A stretch of DNA of 64,000 nt from JAYOEY01 sp038120295 (GCA_038120295.1 JAYOLL010000013.1:27534-91533), one strand, 5' to 3'. Shown: positions 33,752 through 43,287, counted from the stretch's first letter. The notes: generated by a model not told the origin, from the letters alone. Numbers and translations are program-made.

Positions 33752-35161
33752 GTGAGTTATCGTTTCGCCGCCCGTGCGGACAAGAACACAATTCCGATTA
33801 CACCGGTCGAGACTGAAGTCTTCGACGCCTGGCTGAAGGGAGAGCCTGCCCGGATTCAGCGCTGGGTCGCATCCAGCGGATTCAGGGCGCTGGCCGGTCA
33901 GGTCAGCTTCGTATCCGATGGCGAGGGTACGCTCTCCCGCGTTCTGCTGGGGGTCGATAATCATCAGGGACTCTGGGATTACGCCGGGCTTCCCGCGCAA
34001 TTGCCGTCAGGGCGCTATGAAATCGACGCGCGGATGGACAGGGATGGCGCGACGGCTGCGGCGACCGGCTGGGCTATCGGCGGTTACCGGTTCGACCGTT
34101 ACAAGACGGGCGAAAAAAAGCCTGCCGGGGAGATGCCCGTGCTGGTCTGGCCGGCAAAATGCGATCGCGGCGCAGCACGGCGCATGGCGGACGCGACGGC
34201 GCTGGTGCGCGACCTGATCAACACGCCGCCCGAAGATATGGGGCCGGCGGAGCTTGCCGCTGCAGCCCGCAAGCTCGCGCGGCAGCACAAGGCGAAGCTT
34301 GCGGTAACGGTCGGCGACGCGTTGCTCAAAAACAACTACCCAACGATTCACGCGGTGGGGCGGGCTTCAACCCGGGCGCCGCGGCTGATCGATCTGACCT
34401 GGGGCCGCCGAGATGCACCCAGGGTCACTCTGGTGGGCAAGGGCGTCTGCTTCGACACTGGCGGTCTCGACCTCAAGAGCGCGTCCGGCATGCTCCGGAT
34501 GAAAAAGGATATGGGTGGCGGCGCCCACGTGCTGGGGCTTGCGCATATGATCATGGATGCGGGGCTCGACGTGCGCCTCCGTGTGCTGGTATCGGCGGTG
34601 GAAAATTCGGTTTCGGGTAATGCCTATCGGCCGTCCGACGTCATCACGACCCGCAAGGGCATCACGGTCGAAATCGGTAACACGGACGCCGAGGGAAGGC
34701 TTGTCATGTGCGACGCGCTGGCCGAGGCCGACCGCGAATCGCCGGCGCTGCTCGCCGATTTTTCTACCCTGACCGGGGCGGCCCGCGTCGCCGTGGGTCA
34801 GGAAATCGCCGCCTATTTCTGCAACGACGACACTTTGGCCGCGGATATCGACGCCGCTGCGGGACCGGTGCGCGACCCGGTCTGGCGAATGCCGCTGCAC
34901 CGGCCCTACCGGCGGATGCTGGATTCGACGGTCGCCGACATCAACAACGTGTCCGAGGGCGGGCATGGCGGTGCGATCACGGCAGCGCTCTATCTCCAGG
35001 AATTCGTCAGCGATTCCACGCCCTGGGTGCATTTCGACATCATGGCGTGGAACGCCCGGATGCGGCCCGGCCGGCCGATCGGCGGCGAAACGCAGGGTCT
35101 GAGAGCGCTTTACGCCGTCATCGAGAAGCGGTTCGGGAAAAGCCGGCGTGGCCGGTCCTGA
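33752..35161 (+). CDS. Leucyl aminopeptidase-type M17 metallopeptidase
   Basis: 469 residues from GTG at 33752 (GGGAG upstream). The two-metal catalytic domain shows GKGVCFDTGGLDLKSASGM, the M17 signature NTDAEGRLVMCDAL, and conserved ENSVSGNAYRPSD and NNVSEGGHGGAIT. The first 130 residues form the regulatory N-domain. It removes N-terminal residues from peptides in the cytosol and thus takes part in peptide turnover. Its 3' end overlaps the MarR-type gene by 14 bases. A peptide importer (Yej) lies beyond the repeat and assembly gap on the other strand. Confidence 0.87.
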   Translation: MSYRFAARADKNTIPITPVETEVFDAWLKGEPARIQRWVASSGFRALAGQVSFVSDGEGTLSRVLLGVDNHQGLWDYAGLPAQLPSGRYEIDARMDRDGATAAATGWAIGGYRFDRYKTGEKKPAGEMPVLVWPAKCDRGAARRMADATALVRDLINTPPEDMGPAELAAAARKLARQHKAKLAVTVGDALLKNNYPTIHAVGRASTRAPRLIDLTWGRRDAPRVTLVGKGVCFDTGGLDLKSASGMLRMKKDMGGGAHVLGLAHMIMDAGLDVRLRVLVSAVENSVSGNAYRPSDVITTRKGITVEIGNTDAEGRLVMCDALAEADRESPALLADFSTLTGAARVAVGQEIAAYFCNDDTLAADIDAAAGPVRDPVWRMPLHRPYRRMLDSTVADINNVSEGGHGGAITAALYLQEFVSDSTPWVHFDIMAWNARMRPGRPIGGETQGLRALYAVIEKRFGKSRRGRS

Positions 35162-35489
35162 CTTTCGGGCGGCGCTGGGGCGGTGGCACGCCGTACTCGC
35201 CGAGTTTATCCGGCGAGACGATCCCGACCTCTCCACCCGGCAGATGACGATTCTGCTGCATGTTTACGTGACCGACGGGCCGCATAGCGTCAAAGGCCTG
35301 TCGGCGACGCTCGCGATCTCCAAACCTGCAGTGTCGCGGGCGCTCGACCGGCTCGGCGACCTCGGTTATATCCGCCGGCTGCGCGATATGTCGGACCGGC
35401 GCAATGTCCTGGTCGAGCGGACCGTAAAGGGCTCGGTCTATCTGAGCGAATTTGCGGATTTGATTTCTCAGGCTTCCAAGGAAGCCTGA
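35148..35489 (+). CDS. MarR-type winged-helix regulator
   Basis: 113 residues from GTG at 35148, overlapping the end of the M17 gene. The winged helix-turn-helix is visible as MTILLHVYVTDGPHSVKGLSATLAISKPAVSRALDRL and the wing as IRRLRDMSDRRNVLVERTVKG. The short length leaves little room for a ligand domain, so it may be a simple DNA-binding MarR relative. Target unknown; the overlap makes co-expression with the aminopeptidase likely. Confidence 0.78.
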   Translation: MAGPDFRAALGRWHAVLAEFIRRDDPDLSTRQMTILLHVYVTDGPHSVKGLSATLAISKPAVSRALDRLGDLGYIRRLRDMSDRRNVLVERTVKGSVYLSEFADLISQASKEA

Positions 35490-35494
35490 ACGGC

Positions 35495-35616
35495 ACCGGC
35501 CCACTCCCCCACCCGGCCACCCACGTGAGTATCCTGATGGGTGGACGNNNNNNNNNNCCCCCCCCGCCCCCCCCGGTCTTTACCCGTTGGGGGGGCGGGG
35601 GGGGGGAGTGGGCCGG
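35495..35616. repeat. Dispersed palindromic element, copy C, interrupted by an assembly gap
   Basis: The left arm (35495-35523) and loop (CGTGAGTATCCTGA) match copies A and B, and the far end (GGGGGGAGTGGGCCGG, 35601-35616) matches their right arm. Between them are ten N (35548-35557) and C- or G-homopolymer runs that look like low-quality sequence. The element sits between the convergent MarR and yejF genes. True length is not known. Confidence 0.75.
35548..35557. other. Assembly gap (10 N)
   Basis: A run of ten undefined bases in the right arm of repeat copy C, flanked by C/G homopolymers. This is probably a scaffold join or an unresolved hairpin, so linkage between the 33-35 kb genes and the Yej operon rests on the assembler. 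Confidence 0.95.
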
Positions 35617-35643
35617 TTCGAAGCCGCGAGAGCGGCTAAAACA

Positions 35644-37284
35644 CTATGTCCCGATCACGTCGCTTTCGACCGCCTCGATATCGAAAGCGGCCTTGATCAG
35701 GGCCCGGGTGTATTCCTCCTTCGGCGCATCGAAGATATCCGCCGCCCGGCCTTGCTCCACGACGCGCCCGTTGCGCATCACGATCACCTCGTCGGCGAGT
35801 GCGCGGACGACCTTGAGGTCGTGGCTGATGAACATGTAGGCAAGGTCATGCGTCGCCTGCAGGTCGCGCAGCAGATCGACGATCTGCGCCTGGACGGACA
35901 TGTCGAGCGCTGAGGTGGGTTCGTCCAGCACCACCAGTTTCGGTTTCAGCACCATCACGCGTGCGATGGAGATGCGCTGGCGCTGGCCGCCGGAAAACTC
36001 GTGCGGGTAGCGGTCCTGCGTCGCCGGGTCGAGATCGACCTCGCGCAGCGTCTCAGACACCAGCGCGCGGCGTTCCTCGTAGGTCATTTCCGGCCGGTGG
36101 ACAAGCAGCCCCTCGCCAATGATTTCTCCGACCGACAGGCGCGGGCTGAGCGATCCGTACGGGTCCTGGAACACGATCTGCATGTCGTGCCGCATAGGCC
36201 GCAGCTCTTTCCAGCTCAGCCCGTCGATGCGCTTGCCGAGGAATACGATGGGGCCTTCGCTGGTCTGCAGGCGCAGAAGGCCGAGCGCAAGCGTTGTTTT
36301 GCCTGAACCGCTTTCACCCACGACGCCCACGGTCCGGCCTTCGCGGATCTGCACCGTAACGCCATCGACCGCCTTGACGTGCCCCACGGTGCGTCTCAGA
36401 ACGCCCTTTTTGATCGGGAACCAGATTTTCAGATCGTCGCATTCCACCACCACCGGCGTGTCCGGCGGGGTCTCCAGCGGCCGACCTTTCGGTTCGGCAG
36501 CCAGAAGATGCTTCGTGTACTCGTGCTGCGGCGCCTCAAAAATCTGCTTCGTTTCGCCCTGCTCGACGATTTCGCCGCCTGTCATCACGCACACGCGGTC
36601 GGCGACCTTTCGGACGATACCGAGATCGTGGGTGATCAGCAGCATGGACATGCCGCGCTGGACCTGGAGGTCCCTGAGCAACGCCAGAATCTGCGCCTGG
36701 ATAGTGACATCCAGCGCCGTCGTGGGCTCATCTGCGATCAGAAGCTCGGGGTCGTTGGCCAGCGCCATCGCAATCATGACGCGCTGCCGCTGTCCGCCCG
36801 AAAGCTGGTGCGGATAGGCGGTCAGCCTGCTTTCCGCTTCGCGCAACCCGACCTGGTGTAGCAGCTCCAGTACGCGCTCCCGCGCCTGCGCTGTATCGAT
36901 CTTGCTGTGGATGGCAAGTACTTCGGCGATCTGCTTCTGGATCGTGTGGAGCGGGTTCAGTGACGTCATCGGCTCCTGAAAGATCATGCCGATGCGGTCG
37001 CCTCGCATCCTGTGCAGCGTCGCGGGGTCGGCGCCGACGATTTCCTCGTCCTTGAACCGGATGGAACCGGTGGGATGATGCGCCAGCGGGTAGGGGAGAA
37101 GCTGCATGGCGGACAGTGCCGTAACCGACTTGCCCGATCCGCTCTCGCCGACCAGCGCGACGGTTTCTCCCTTACCGATGGTAAAGCTGATATTGCGAAC
37201 GGCTTTCGATTCCCGGTCGCCATGGCCGAACGAAACCGACAGGTTCTCGACGCGCAGGAGTTCGCTGTTGGATGGCTCGTTCAT
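35644..37284 (-). CDS. yejF: Peptide ABC transporter, dual ATP-binding protein YejF
   Basis: 546 residues made of two ABC ATPase domains. Domain 1 has Walker A 46-53 (GESGSGKS), signature LSGGQ at 161-165 and Walker B DE at 185-186; domain 2 has Walker A 323-330, SGGQ at 431 and Walker B DE at 454-455. This fused form is typical of YejF-type oligopeptide importers. Its start overlaps the yejE stop by four bases, so it is the last gene of the operon. It powers import of peptides captured by the YejA-type proteins. Confidence 0.9.
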   Translation of the reverse strand: MNEPSNSELLRVENLSVSFGHGDRESKAVRNISFTIGKGETVALVGESGSGKSVTALSAMQLLPYPLAHHPTGSIRFKDEEIVGADPATLHRMRGDRIGMIFQEPMTSLNPLHTIQKQIAEVLAIHSKIDTAQARERVLELLHQVGLREAESRLTAYPHQLSGGQRQRVMIAMALANDPELLIADEPTTALDVTIQAQILALLRDLQVQRGMSMLLITHDLGIVRKVADRVCVMTGGEIVEQGETKQIFEAPQHEYTKHLLAAEPKGRPLETPPDTPVVVECDDLKIWFPIKKGVLRRTVGHVKAVDGVTVQIREGRTVGVVGESGSGKTTLALGLLRLQTSEGPIVFLGKRIDGLSWKELRPMRHDMQIVFQDPYGSLSPRLSVGEIIGEGLLVHRPEMTYEERRALVSETLREVDLDPATQDRYPHEFSGGQRQRISIARVMVLKPKLVVLDEPTSALDMSVQAQIVDLLRDLQATHDLAYMFISHDLKVVRALADEVIVMRNGRVVEQGRAADIFDAPKEEYTRALIKAAFDIEAVESDVIGT

Positions 37285-38369
37285 GACGTCAGCGTCTTGC
37301 GGGGATCGAAGGCGTCGCGTATCGCCTCGCCGATGAACACCAGCAGGCTAAGCATGATCGCCAGTACCAGGAAGGCGGTGATGCCGAGCCAGGGAGCCTG
37401 CAGGTTGGCCTTGCCCTGCGCCAGCAATTCGCCGAGCGACGGCGACCCAGGCGGCAGGCCGAACCCGAGAAAATCGAGCGAGGTGAGCGCGGTGATCGAG
37501 CCGATGAGAACGAACGGCAGGTAGGTAAGCGCCGCTGTCATCGCGTTGGGCAGAATGTGCCGCCACATGATGGTCACATTGCCGACGCCGAGAGAGCGGG
37601 CCGCGCGTACGTAATCGAAATTGCGCGTTCTAAGAAACTCCGCGCGCACCACGCCTTCGAGCGACATCCATTCGAACAGCAGCAGCAGACCCAGCAGCAT
37701 CCAGAAATTGGGCGTAAAGACGCTGGCAAGAATAATGAGCAGGAACAGCCGCGGCAGGCCCGACCAGATTTCGATGAAACGCTGGAACAGCAGATCGGTC
37801 CAGCCGCCGAAATATCCCTGCACTGCGCCGGCCGCAATACCGAGGACAGACGACAGGATAGTGAGCGTCAGCCCGAACAGCACTGATATCCGGAACCCGT
37901 AGATCACGCGTGCCAGCACGTCGCGCGCCTGATCGTCGGTGCCCAGCAGATTATCCGGTGACGGCGGGCTCGGCGCCGGAACCTTGAGGTTAAAGTTGAC
38001 GGTGGCGTAGCTGTAACGGATCGGCGGCCACAGGATCCAGCCGTCGCCCTTTTCGATCAGCTCCTGTACGTCGCGCTCGCGATATTCCGCTTCTGTCAGG
38101 AAGTCGCCGCCGAACACCGTCTCCGGGTAAGTCTTGAAGATCGGCATGTAATAGCCGCCCTTGTACCCAACCAGGATAGGCTTGTCGTTGGCGATAAACT
38201 CCGCAAACAGGCTGCCGACGAACAGCACCAGGAAAATCCAGAACGACCAGTAGCCGCGCCTGTTGGCGCGGAAACTGCGCAGCCGGCGTTCCGTCAGCGG
38301 CGATATCCGCATGCCGCACCAGCGGCGTATCTCAGGGGCAGTACTCGCTGCTGAGGCGGCGTCAGACAT
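37281..38369 (-). CDS. yejE: Peptide ABC transporter permease YejE
   Basis: 362 residues with about six membrane helices. An N-terminal helix and a long periplasmic loop (residues 60-150, with YYMPIFKTYPETVFGGDFLTE) are typical of YejE/OppC. The cytoplasmic EAA-type coupling loop is VRAARSLGVGNVTIMWRHILPN. It pairs with YejB to form the membrane channel. Four-base overlap with yejF and eight-base overlap with yejB. Confidence 0.88.
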   Translation of the reverse strand: MSDAASAASTAPEIRRWCGMRISPLTERRLRSFRANRRGYWSFWIFLVLFVGSLFAEFIANDKPILVGYKGGYYMPIFKTYPETVFGGDFLTEAEYRERDVQELIEKGDGWILWPPIRYSYATVNFNLKVPAPSPPSPDNLLGTDDQARDVLARVIYGFRISVLFGLTLTILSSVLGIAAGAVQGYFGGWTDLLFQRFIEIWSGLPRLFLLIILASVFTPNFWMLLGLLLLFEWMSLEGVVRAEFLRTRNFDYVRAARSLGVGNVTIMWRHILPNAMTAALTYLPFVLIGSITALTSLDFLGFGLPPGSPSLGELLAQGKANLQAPWLGITAFLVLAIMLSLLVFIGEAIRDAFDPRKTLTS

Positions 38370-39486
38370 TGCGCGCCTCGAAATCGATGCGCGGATCGAC
38401 CAGCATGTATGTCAGGTCGCCGATAATCTTCAGCACCAGCCCCAGAAGGGTGAAGAAAAACAGGGATGCGAACATAATCGGATAGTCGCGCTTGATCGTG
38501 GCCTCGAAGCCCAGCAATCCCAGCCCGTCGAGCGAGAAGATAATCTCGATCAGCAGCGCGCCGGTGAATAGGATGCCGACGAACGCGCCCGGGAAACCGG
38601 CGATAACGATCAGCATCGCGTTGCGGAAAACGTGTCCGTACAGCACCCGGTTTTCGGACAGGCCCTTGGCCTTCGCCGTCAGCACGTATTGCTGGTTGAT
38701 CTGGTCGAGGAATGAATTCTTGGTGAGGAAAGTAAGGGACGCGAACCCGCCGATAACCATGGCGACGATTGGCAGCGTCAGGTGCCAGAAATAATCGGCG
38801 ATCTTCATCGGCCAGCTCAGCTGGTCCAAGTTCTCGGATACCAGCCCTCGCAGCGGGAACCAGTCCAGGTAGGAACCGCCCGCAAACAGGACGATCAGCA
38901 GGACCGCGAACAGAAATCCGGGAATCGCGTTGCCGACGATGATGACGCCGCTGGTCCAGATGTCGAACTTGCTACCGTCATTCACGGCCTTCCGGATGCC
39001 CAGCGGAATCGAGATCAGATAGACAAGCAGCGTCGTCCACAGCCCCAGCGAGATCGAGACCGGCATTTTCGACAGCACCAGATCGACCACGGTTTCGTCC
39101 CGGAAATAGCTATCGCCGAAATCGAACCGGATATAGTTGCCCATCATCAGCAGGAAGCGCTCGTGCAGCGGCTTGTCGAAGCCAAACTGTTTTTCCAGAT
39201 GCTTGATGAATTCCGGGTCGAGTCCCTGTGCGCCCCGATAGAGGTTGTTCGATGCGCCGGCTGCGCCCGAGGTGGCCTGCATGCTCTGTCGCGCGCTCGC
39301 GCCTGCCTCAGTGCCGCCGCCGCCCCCAATACGTGAGGTCGCGCCGACATCGGTGCCGGTGAGCTGCGCGATGATCTGTTCGATCGGGCCGCCCGGGGCA
39401 AACTGGATGATGGCGAAATTGATCACCATGATGCCGATCAGGGTCGGCACAATCAGCAACAGGCGGCGGATGACGTAGGCGAGCAT
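38362..39486 (-). CDS. yejB: Peptide ABC transporter permease YejB
   Basis: 374 residues, DppB/OppB-like. The N-terminal helix LLLIVPTLIGIMVINFAIIQ and the following FAPGGPIEQI are family hallmarks; an insertion (residues 45-95, rich in Gly and Ala) follows. The EAA loop is LTAKAKGLSENRVLYGHVFRN. Length is near normal for YejB. It begins 8 bases from the yejA stop and overlaps yejE. Confidence 0.88.
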   Translation of the reverse strand: MLAYVIRRLLLIVPTLIGIMVINFAIIQFAPGGPIEQIIAQLTGTDVGATSRIGGGGGTEAGASARQSMQATSGAAGASNNLYRGAQGLDPEFIKHLEKQFGFDKPLHERFLLMMGNYIRFDFGDSYFRDETVVDLVLSKMPVSISLGLWTTLLVYLISIPLGIRKAVNDGSKFDIWTSGVIIVGNAIPGFLFAVLLIVLFAGGSYLDWFPLRGLVSENLDQLSWPMKIADYFWHLTLPIVAMVIGGFASLTFLTKNSFLDQINQQYVLTAKAKGLSENRVLYGHVFRNAMLIVIAGFPGAFVGILFTGALLIEIIFSLDGLGLLGFEATIKRDYPIMFASLFFFTLLGLVLKIIGDLTYMLVDPRIDFEARNV

Positions 39487-39494
39487 GATGCGTC

Positions 39495-41345
39495 CTATTT
39501 AGACTTTCTGGGTGCCGGGGGGGCAACACCGTTTTCGATCATTGCGGCTTTCTTCGGATTGAACCACCAGGTATCGAGCATGCCCAGATCGTATCGCGGC
39601 TTGGTCTTCGGTCGGTCGAACCTGTTCCAGTAGGCAATGTTGTGGGCGCCCTTGTACCATTGCGGGACCACGTAATGATTCCACATCAGGACGCGGTCGA
39701 GCGAGCGCACAGCCGAGACCAAGGAAGCACGCGAGCTCGCGTTGATCGTTTTGTCGATCAGATAGTCCACCGCCGGGTCGCGGACACCCGCCAGGTTGCG
39801 CTGCCCCGGCACATCGGCGAATTTGGAGCCGAAATAGGCCTGCTGCTCCAGCCCCGGCGTCAGCGGCTGGACGTAGCGATTGACCACCACGTCGAAATCG
39901 TAGCTGCGCATCCGGTTCTGGAAGTTCGCGACATCGACGATGCGGATCGTCGCGCTCACGCCAATGCGGGTCAGATTGCGTACATAGGGGTTGATGATGC
40001 GCTTGAAGGAAGCCTCGAACAGCAGAAATTCGATGGAAAAGGGATTGCCGTCGGCATCGACCAGGCGATTCTCCTGAATGCGGTACCCAGCCTCCAGCAG
40101 CAGTTTCATGGCGCGCCGCAAATTGGGGCGGTTGCGGCCGCTGCCGTCGGTGGCAGGCGAGGTATAGGGTGTTGTGAAGACTTCGTCAGGCACCTTGCCA
40201 CGCAGCGGCTCCAGCAGTTTCAGCTCTTCCGGTCCCGGCGGCTGCGCGGCGGCGAGTTCGCTGTTGGCGAACATCGAGTTGGTGCGCTTGTAGAGGCCGT
40301 AGAACAGGGTTTTGTTGGTCCACTCGAAATCGAAGGCGAGGTCGAGCGCTTTGCGCACGCGCCGGTCGGCGAATTTCGCCCGTCGTGTGTTGAAGAAAAA
40401 CGCCTGTACGCCCGACGGGGTCTCGTCCCGCAGCGTTTCGCGCACCACAAAGCCCTTCTCGATCGGCGGCTTGCCGTCATACTGCGTCGCCCAGTTCCGC
40501 GAGGTGAATTCCTCGCGGAAATCGTATGCGCCGGCAAAGAACGCCTCGAACGCGACGTTGCGGTCGCGGAAATAATCGACCACGACGCGCTGGAAATTGA
40601 ACCGCCCCCGCATGACCGGCAGGTCTTTCGCCCAGTAGTTCTTCTTGAGCTCGTAGGTGATGCTGCGACCGGGGTCGATTTTCGCAACCCGGTACGGTCC
40701 GGCGCCCACTGGCGGTTTCATGGTGGTCCGGTTGAACGGCACCTTCGCGTAGTAGGCTTTGGAAAGGACCGGCAGGCCCGCGACCTGCAGAGGCAGATCC
40801 CGGCTGCCTGCCTTTTTGAACGTAAAGCGAACGCGGTGCGGCGTCAGCGCTTCGACTTTTTCGACATCGCTCAGCACGATGCGATAGCTTGGATGCCCGT
40901 CCCTGATCAGCGCGTCATAGGTGAAGACCACATCGTCCGCCGTCAGGGGGGATCCGTCGGTGAAGCGCGCTTCGGGACGCAGGTTGAAGACGATCCAGCT
41001 CCTGTCGGCCGGCATTTCCACCGACTCGGCGATGTAACCGTACCGGGAATCCGCTTCGTCGCCCGATTTCTCCATCAGGGTCGCATGCAGCAGCCCGATG
41101 CCCTGCGGCTGCGTTCCCTTGAGGATGAAATCGTTCAGGCTGTCGAACGAGTCGATGCCTGGCAGCCGGATCGTGCCGCGCTTCGGCGCGTCGGGGTTCA
41201 CATAGTCGAAATGTCGGAAATCCGCTGTGTATCTGAGGTCGCCGAATGCCGACAGGCCGTGCGATTTTATCGGCTCCTGTGCGACGGAGGGCGCGAAAAC
41301 AAGCAGCGACGCGACGACGACCGGAAGAAGCGGAATCCGGGTCAT
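39495..41345 (-). CDS. yejA: Periplasmic oligopeptide-binding protein YejA
   Basis: 616 residues with a signal peptide (VVVASLLVFAPSVA). Family 5 solute-binding features are LRYTADFRHFDYVNPDAPKRG, NLRPEARFTDGSPLTADDVVFT and PVGAGPYRVAKIDPG. This is the YejA-type branch, which feeds YejBEF with peptides; in related alphaproteobacteria such systems also take up cell-wall peptides, as I recall. It overlaps the TAXI gene stop by four bases, so uptake and the upstream module are translated together. A second YejA-like protein is encoded at 45497-47332. Confidence 0.87.
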   Translation of the reverse strand: MTRIPLLPVVVASLLVFAPSVAQEPIKSHGLSAFGDLRYTADFRHFDYVNPDAPKRGTIRLPGIDSFDSLNDFILKGTQPQGIGLLHATLMEKSGDEADSRYGYIAESVEMPADRSWIVFNLRPEARFTDGSPLTADDVVFTYDALIRDGHPSYRIVLSDVEKVEALTPHRVRFTFKKAGSRDLPLQVAGLPVLSKAYYAKVPFNRTTMKPPVGAGPYRVAKIDPGRSITYELKKNYWAKDLPVMRGRFNFQRVVVDYFRDRNVAFEAFFAGAYDFREEFTSRNWATQYDGKPPIEKGFVVRETLRDETPSGVQAFFFNTRRAKFADRRVRKALDLAFDFEWTNKTLFYGLYKRTNSMFANSELAAAQPPGPEELKLLEPLRGKVPDEVFTTPYTSPATDGSGRNRPNLRRAMKLLLEAGYRIQENRLVDADGNPFSIEFLLFEASFKRIINPYVRNLTRIGVSATIRIVDVANFQNRMRSYDFDVVVNRYVQPLTPGLEQQAYFGSKFADVPGQRNLAGVRDPAVDYLIDKTINASSRASLVSAVRSLDRVLMWNHYVVPQWYKGAHNIAYWNRFDRPKTKPRYDLGMLDTWWFNPKKAAMIENGVAPPAPRKSK

Positions 41346-42322
41346 CGCAGTTTTTTCTCTTTGAAGTACCGGATCGCGCCCTCGTGAAGCGGAGCCGTCA
41401 TGCCCTGAGTCGCCATGTTCTTCTGTGTCAGGCCGGAAAGCGCGGGATGCGCGCGGCGCAGAGACTTCACCTGCTCGAACACCGCCCGCGTGAAATTATA
41501 GACCGTTTCCGGAAGCAGCTCTTCGGATATCGAGACCGTGGTTGTCGTTCCGAAGCTCCAGATATCCGATTCTTTCAGACCGTAATCGCGGCCCCTGATC
41601 GGCGCTGGATCGTAGTAGGGGGTATCGTCTGCTATCCCGGTGGTGAGCGATTCCGAAAGAGGGGTGATTCTGGCCCGACAGTTCTTCAACGCTTCGGAGA
41701 CGACATGGTTGGGGTGTCCCACCAGCAATACCAGAGCGTCGATCTTGCGGTCACACAGCGCCGACGTCTGCTTGGCGGTGCCGAAAGCCGTCAGGGCGGC
41801 GAAGCTCCGGTCGTTCCATTTCAATCGGCGGAAGACGAAGCGGGCGGTGGCTCTGTGCCCCGATCCCCTTGGGCCGATATTGACCCGTTTTCCGCTGAGG
41901 TCCGCTAATGTCTTCACTCCGGAATCCGGCCCGGCGATCACGGTGAATGTTTCCCGGTGTAACGAAAACGCGCTGCGTAGTTTGCCGTCGGGCCCCGCTT
42001 GCGCAAATCGGTTGGAACCCTTCCAGGCGTGGTACTGCCAGTCGGACTGCGCCAGCGCTACATCCAGCTCTCCCGTGCGCAATGACCGCAGATTATAGAG
42101 CGAGCCTGGCGTGGCTTCCAGCGAACAGCGCAACCTTATTTTTTTCGTTTGTCGGTTGACCAGTCGGCAAAGCTCGCGGCCAGCGGCATAATATACGCCG
42201 CCCACGCCGCCGGATCCGATGACGAGCCGCGCGCTCGCCGCTTTCGGCTGCGCATTGGTCGGTGCCGTCGCCATGACCGACAGCGAAACGCAGAATACCG
42301 TCAGTGCCGCCGCCCGTATCAT
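41342..42322 (-). CDS. TAXI-family TRAP-type solute-binding protein
   Basis: 326 residues with a signal peptide (CVSLSVMATAPTNA). The TAXI (TRAP-associated extracytoplasmic immunogenic) pattern is LVIGSGGVGGVYYAAGRELC, SLEATPGSLYNLRSLRTGEL and DVALAQSDWQYHA. Known relatives bind glutamate-like or other organic acids for TRAP permeases. No TRAP membrane subunit (DctQ/DctM-like) is in the window, so it is an orphan embedded in a peptide operon. It overlaps the genes on both sides by four bases, which argues for a shared job. Ligand unknown. Confidence 0.85.
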   Translation of the reverse strand: MIRAAALTVFCVSLSVMATAPTNAQPKAASARLVIGSGGVGGVYYAAGRELCRLVNRQTKKIRLRCSLEATPGSLYNLRSLRTGELDVALAQSDWQYHAWKGSNRFAQAGPDGKLRSAFSLHRETFTVIAGPDSGVKTLADLSGKRVNIGPRGSGHRATARFVFRRLKWNDRSFAALTAFGTAKQTSALCDRKIDALVLLVGHPNHVVSEALKNCRARITPLSESLTTGIADDTPYYDPAPIRGRDYGLKESDIWSFGTTTTVSISEELLPETVYNFTRAVFEQVKSLRRAHPALSGLTQKNMATQGMTAPLHEGAIRYFKEKKLR

Positions 42323-43287
42323 GCCGCCTGTGCCTCCCGAGCGCCGAAATTCTCTATGGTAAAGGCCACACGATCCCCGACCGCCCTGAGCGCGTTCCGG
42401 TTTCTCTCCACCGCCTCGAGACGGTGCCGCAGCCCGGCCCGGTTGGCTATCTGGATGTTGAGTCCCGGCCGGGCGTTCAGTTCGAGGATCAGTGGCCCGC
42501 GATCCCGGTCGAGCACGATATCGATCCCCTGATAACCCAGATTGGTCATCTCAAACGAACGAGCCGCCATATCCAGCAGAACCGGCCAGTTCGGGATCTG
42601 CGTGCCCGATACCTTGTTCAGGGTGTCCGGATGGGTGTCCACCACCGAATTGCCTTTAACGGCCGTCAGCGTGACGCCCGTCGCCATATCGATGCCGGCG
42701 CCGATGGCGCCCTGATGGAGGTTCGCCTTGCCGTCGGACTGGCGGGTCGGCAGACGGACCATGGCCATGACGGGAACGCCGAGGAATACGATGATCCGGA
42801 TGTCCGGCACGCCGCGAAAGGTCAGCGCTTCGAAGACCGGATCGAACTCGACGCAGTATTCGATGATCGCCTTGTCCGGCTGCCCGCCCAGGCTGTAGAC
42901 GCCCGACAGGATATTCGACAGGTGAAACGCCATTTGGTTTTCGTCGATCAGGGAACCGCCGGCCGTGCGGTACATGTCGCCCGACCTTCCCTTTACGACG
43001 ATGATGCCTTCGCCCTGGCTGCCCTCGGCCGGCTTGACCACGAAGTTCTCCTTGTCGCGGACGATGTCCGGGAAGGTTGCAACCTGTTTCTGGATTTCGA
43101 TCAGACCGAACAGATCGGGGACCGCGGCACCGGCTTTCAGCGCCAGCTCCTTGGTCAGGACCTTGTCGTCCACCAGCGGATAGTTACGGCGCTGGTTGTG
43201 GACCAGAACGAAATTGGCGTTGCGGTCGTTGAGCCCCAGCACGCCGTTGTCGCGCAGCCGTTTCCATAGCCCGAAATCGAACATCAT
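42319..43287 (-). CDS. ATP-grasp, alpha-L-glutamate-ligase-like protein
   Basis: 322 residues from ATG at 43287, overlapping the preceding stop by four bases (ATGA). ATP-grasp landmarks are K42 in the lead region (PLVDDKVLTKELA), the nucleotide lysine in NFVVKPAEGSQGEGIIVVKG (K85), the carboxylate-binding IIEYCVEFDPVFEAL, and the metal-binding end LILELNARPGLNIQIANRAGL. This matches the sugar-transferase-type/RimK-like ATP-grasp family annotated as alpha-L-glutamate ligase-like. Such enzymes join amino acids to peptides or small acids using ATP. The acceptor is unknown. Always found with the next two genes in the three-gene module as I recall it. Confidence 0.85.
   Translation of the reverse strand: MMFDFGLWKRLRDNGVLGLNDRNANFVLVHNQRRNYPLVDDKVLTKELALKAGAAVPDLFGLIEIQKQVATFPDIVRDKENFVVKPAEGSQGEGIIVVKGRSGDMYRTAGGSLIDENQMAFHLSNILSGVYSLGGQPDKAIIEYCVEFDPVFEALTFRGVPDIRIIVFLGVPVMAMVRLPTRQSDGKANLHQGAIGAGIDMATGVTLTAVKGNSVVDTHPDTLNKVSGTQIPNWPVLLDMAARSFEMTNLGYQGIDIVLDRDRGPLILELNARPGLNIQIANRAGLRHRLEAVERNRNALRAVGDRVAFTIENFGAREAQAA

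Noticed and set aside
35558..35600. C- and G-homopolymers beside the N run as a special structure such as a quadruplex element
   Set aside because: Next to an assembly gap and in place of a repeat arm, they are most likely sequencing artefacts.
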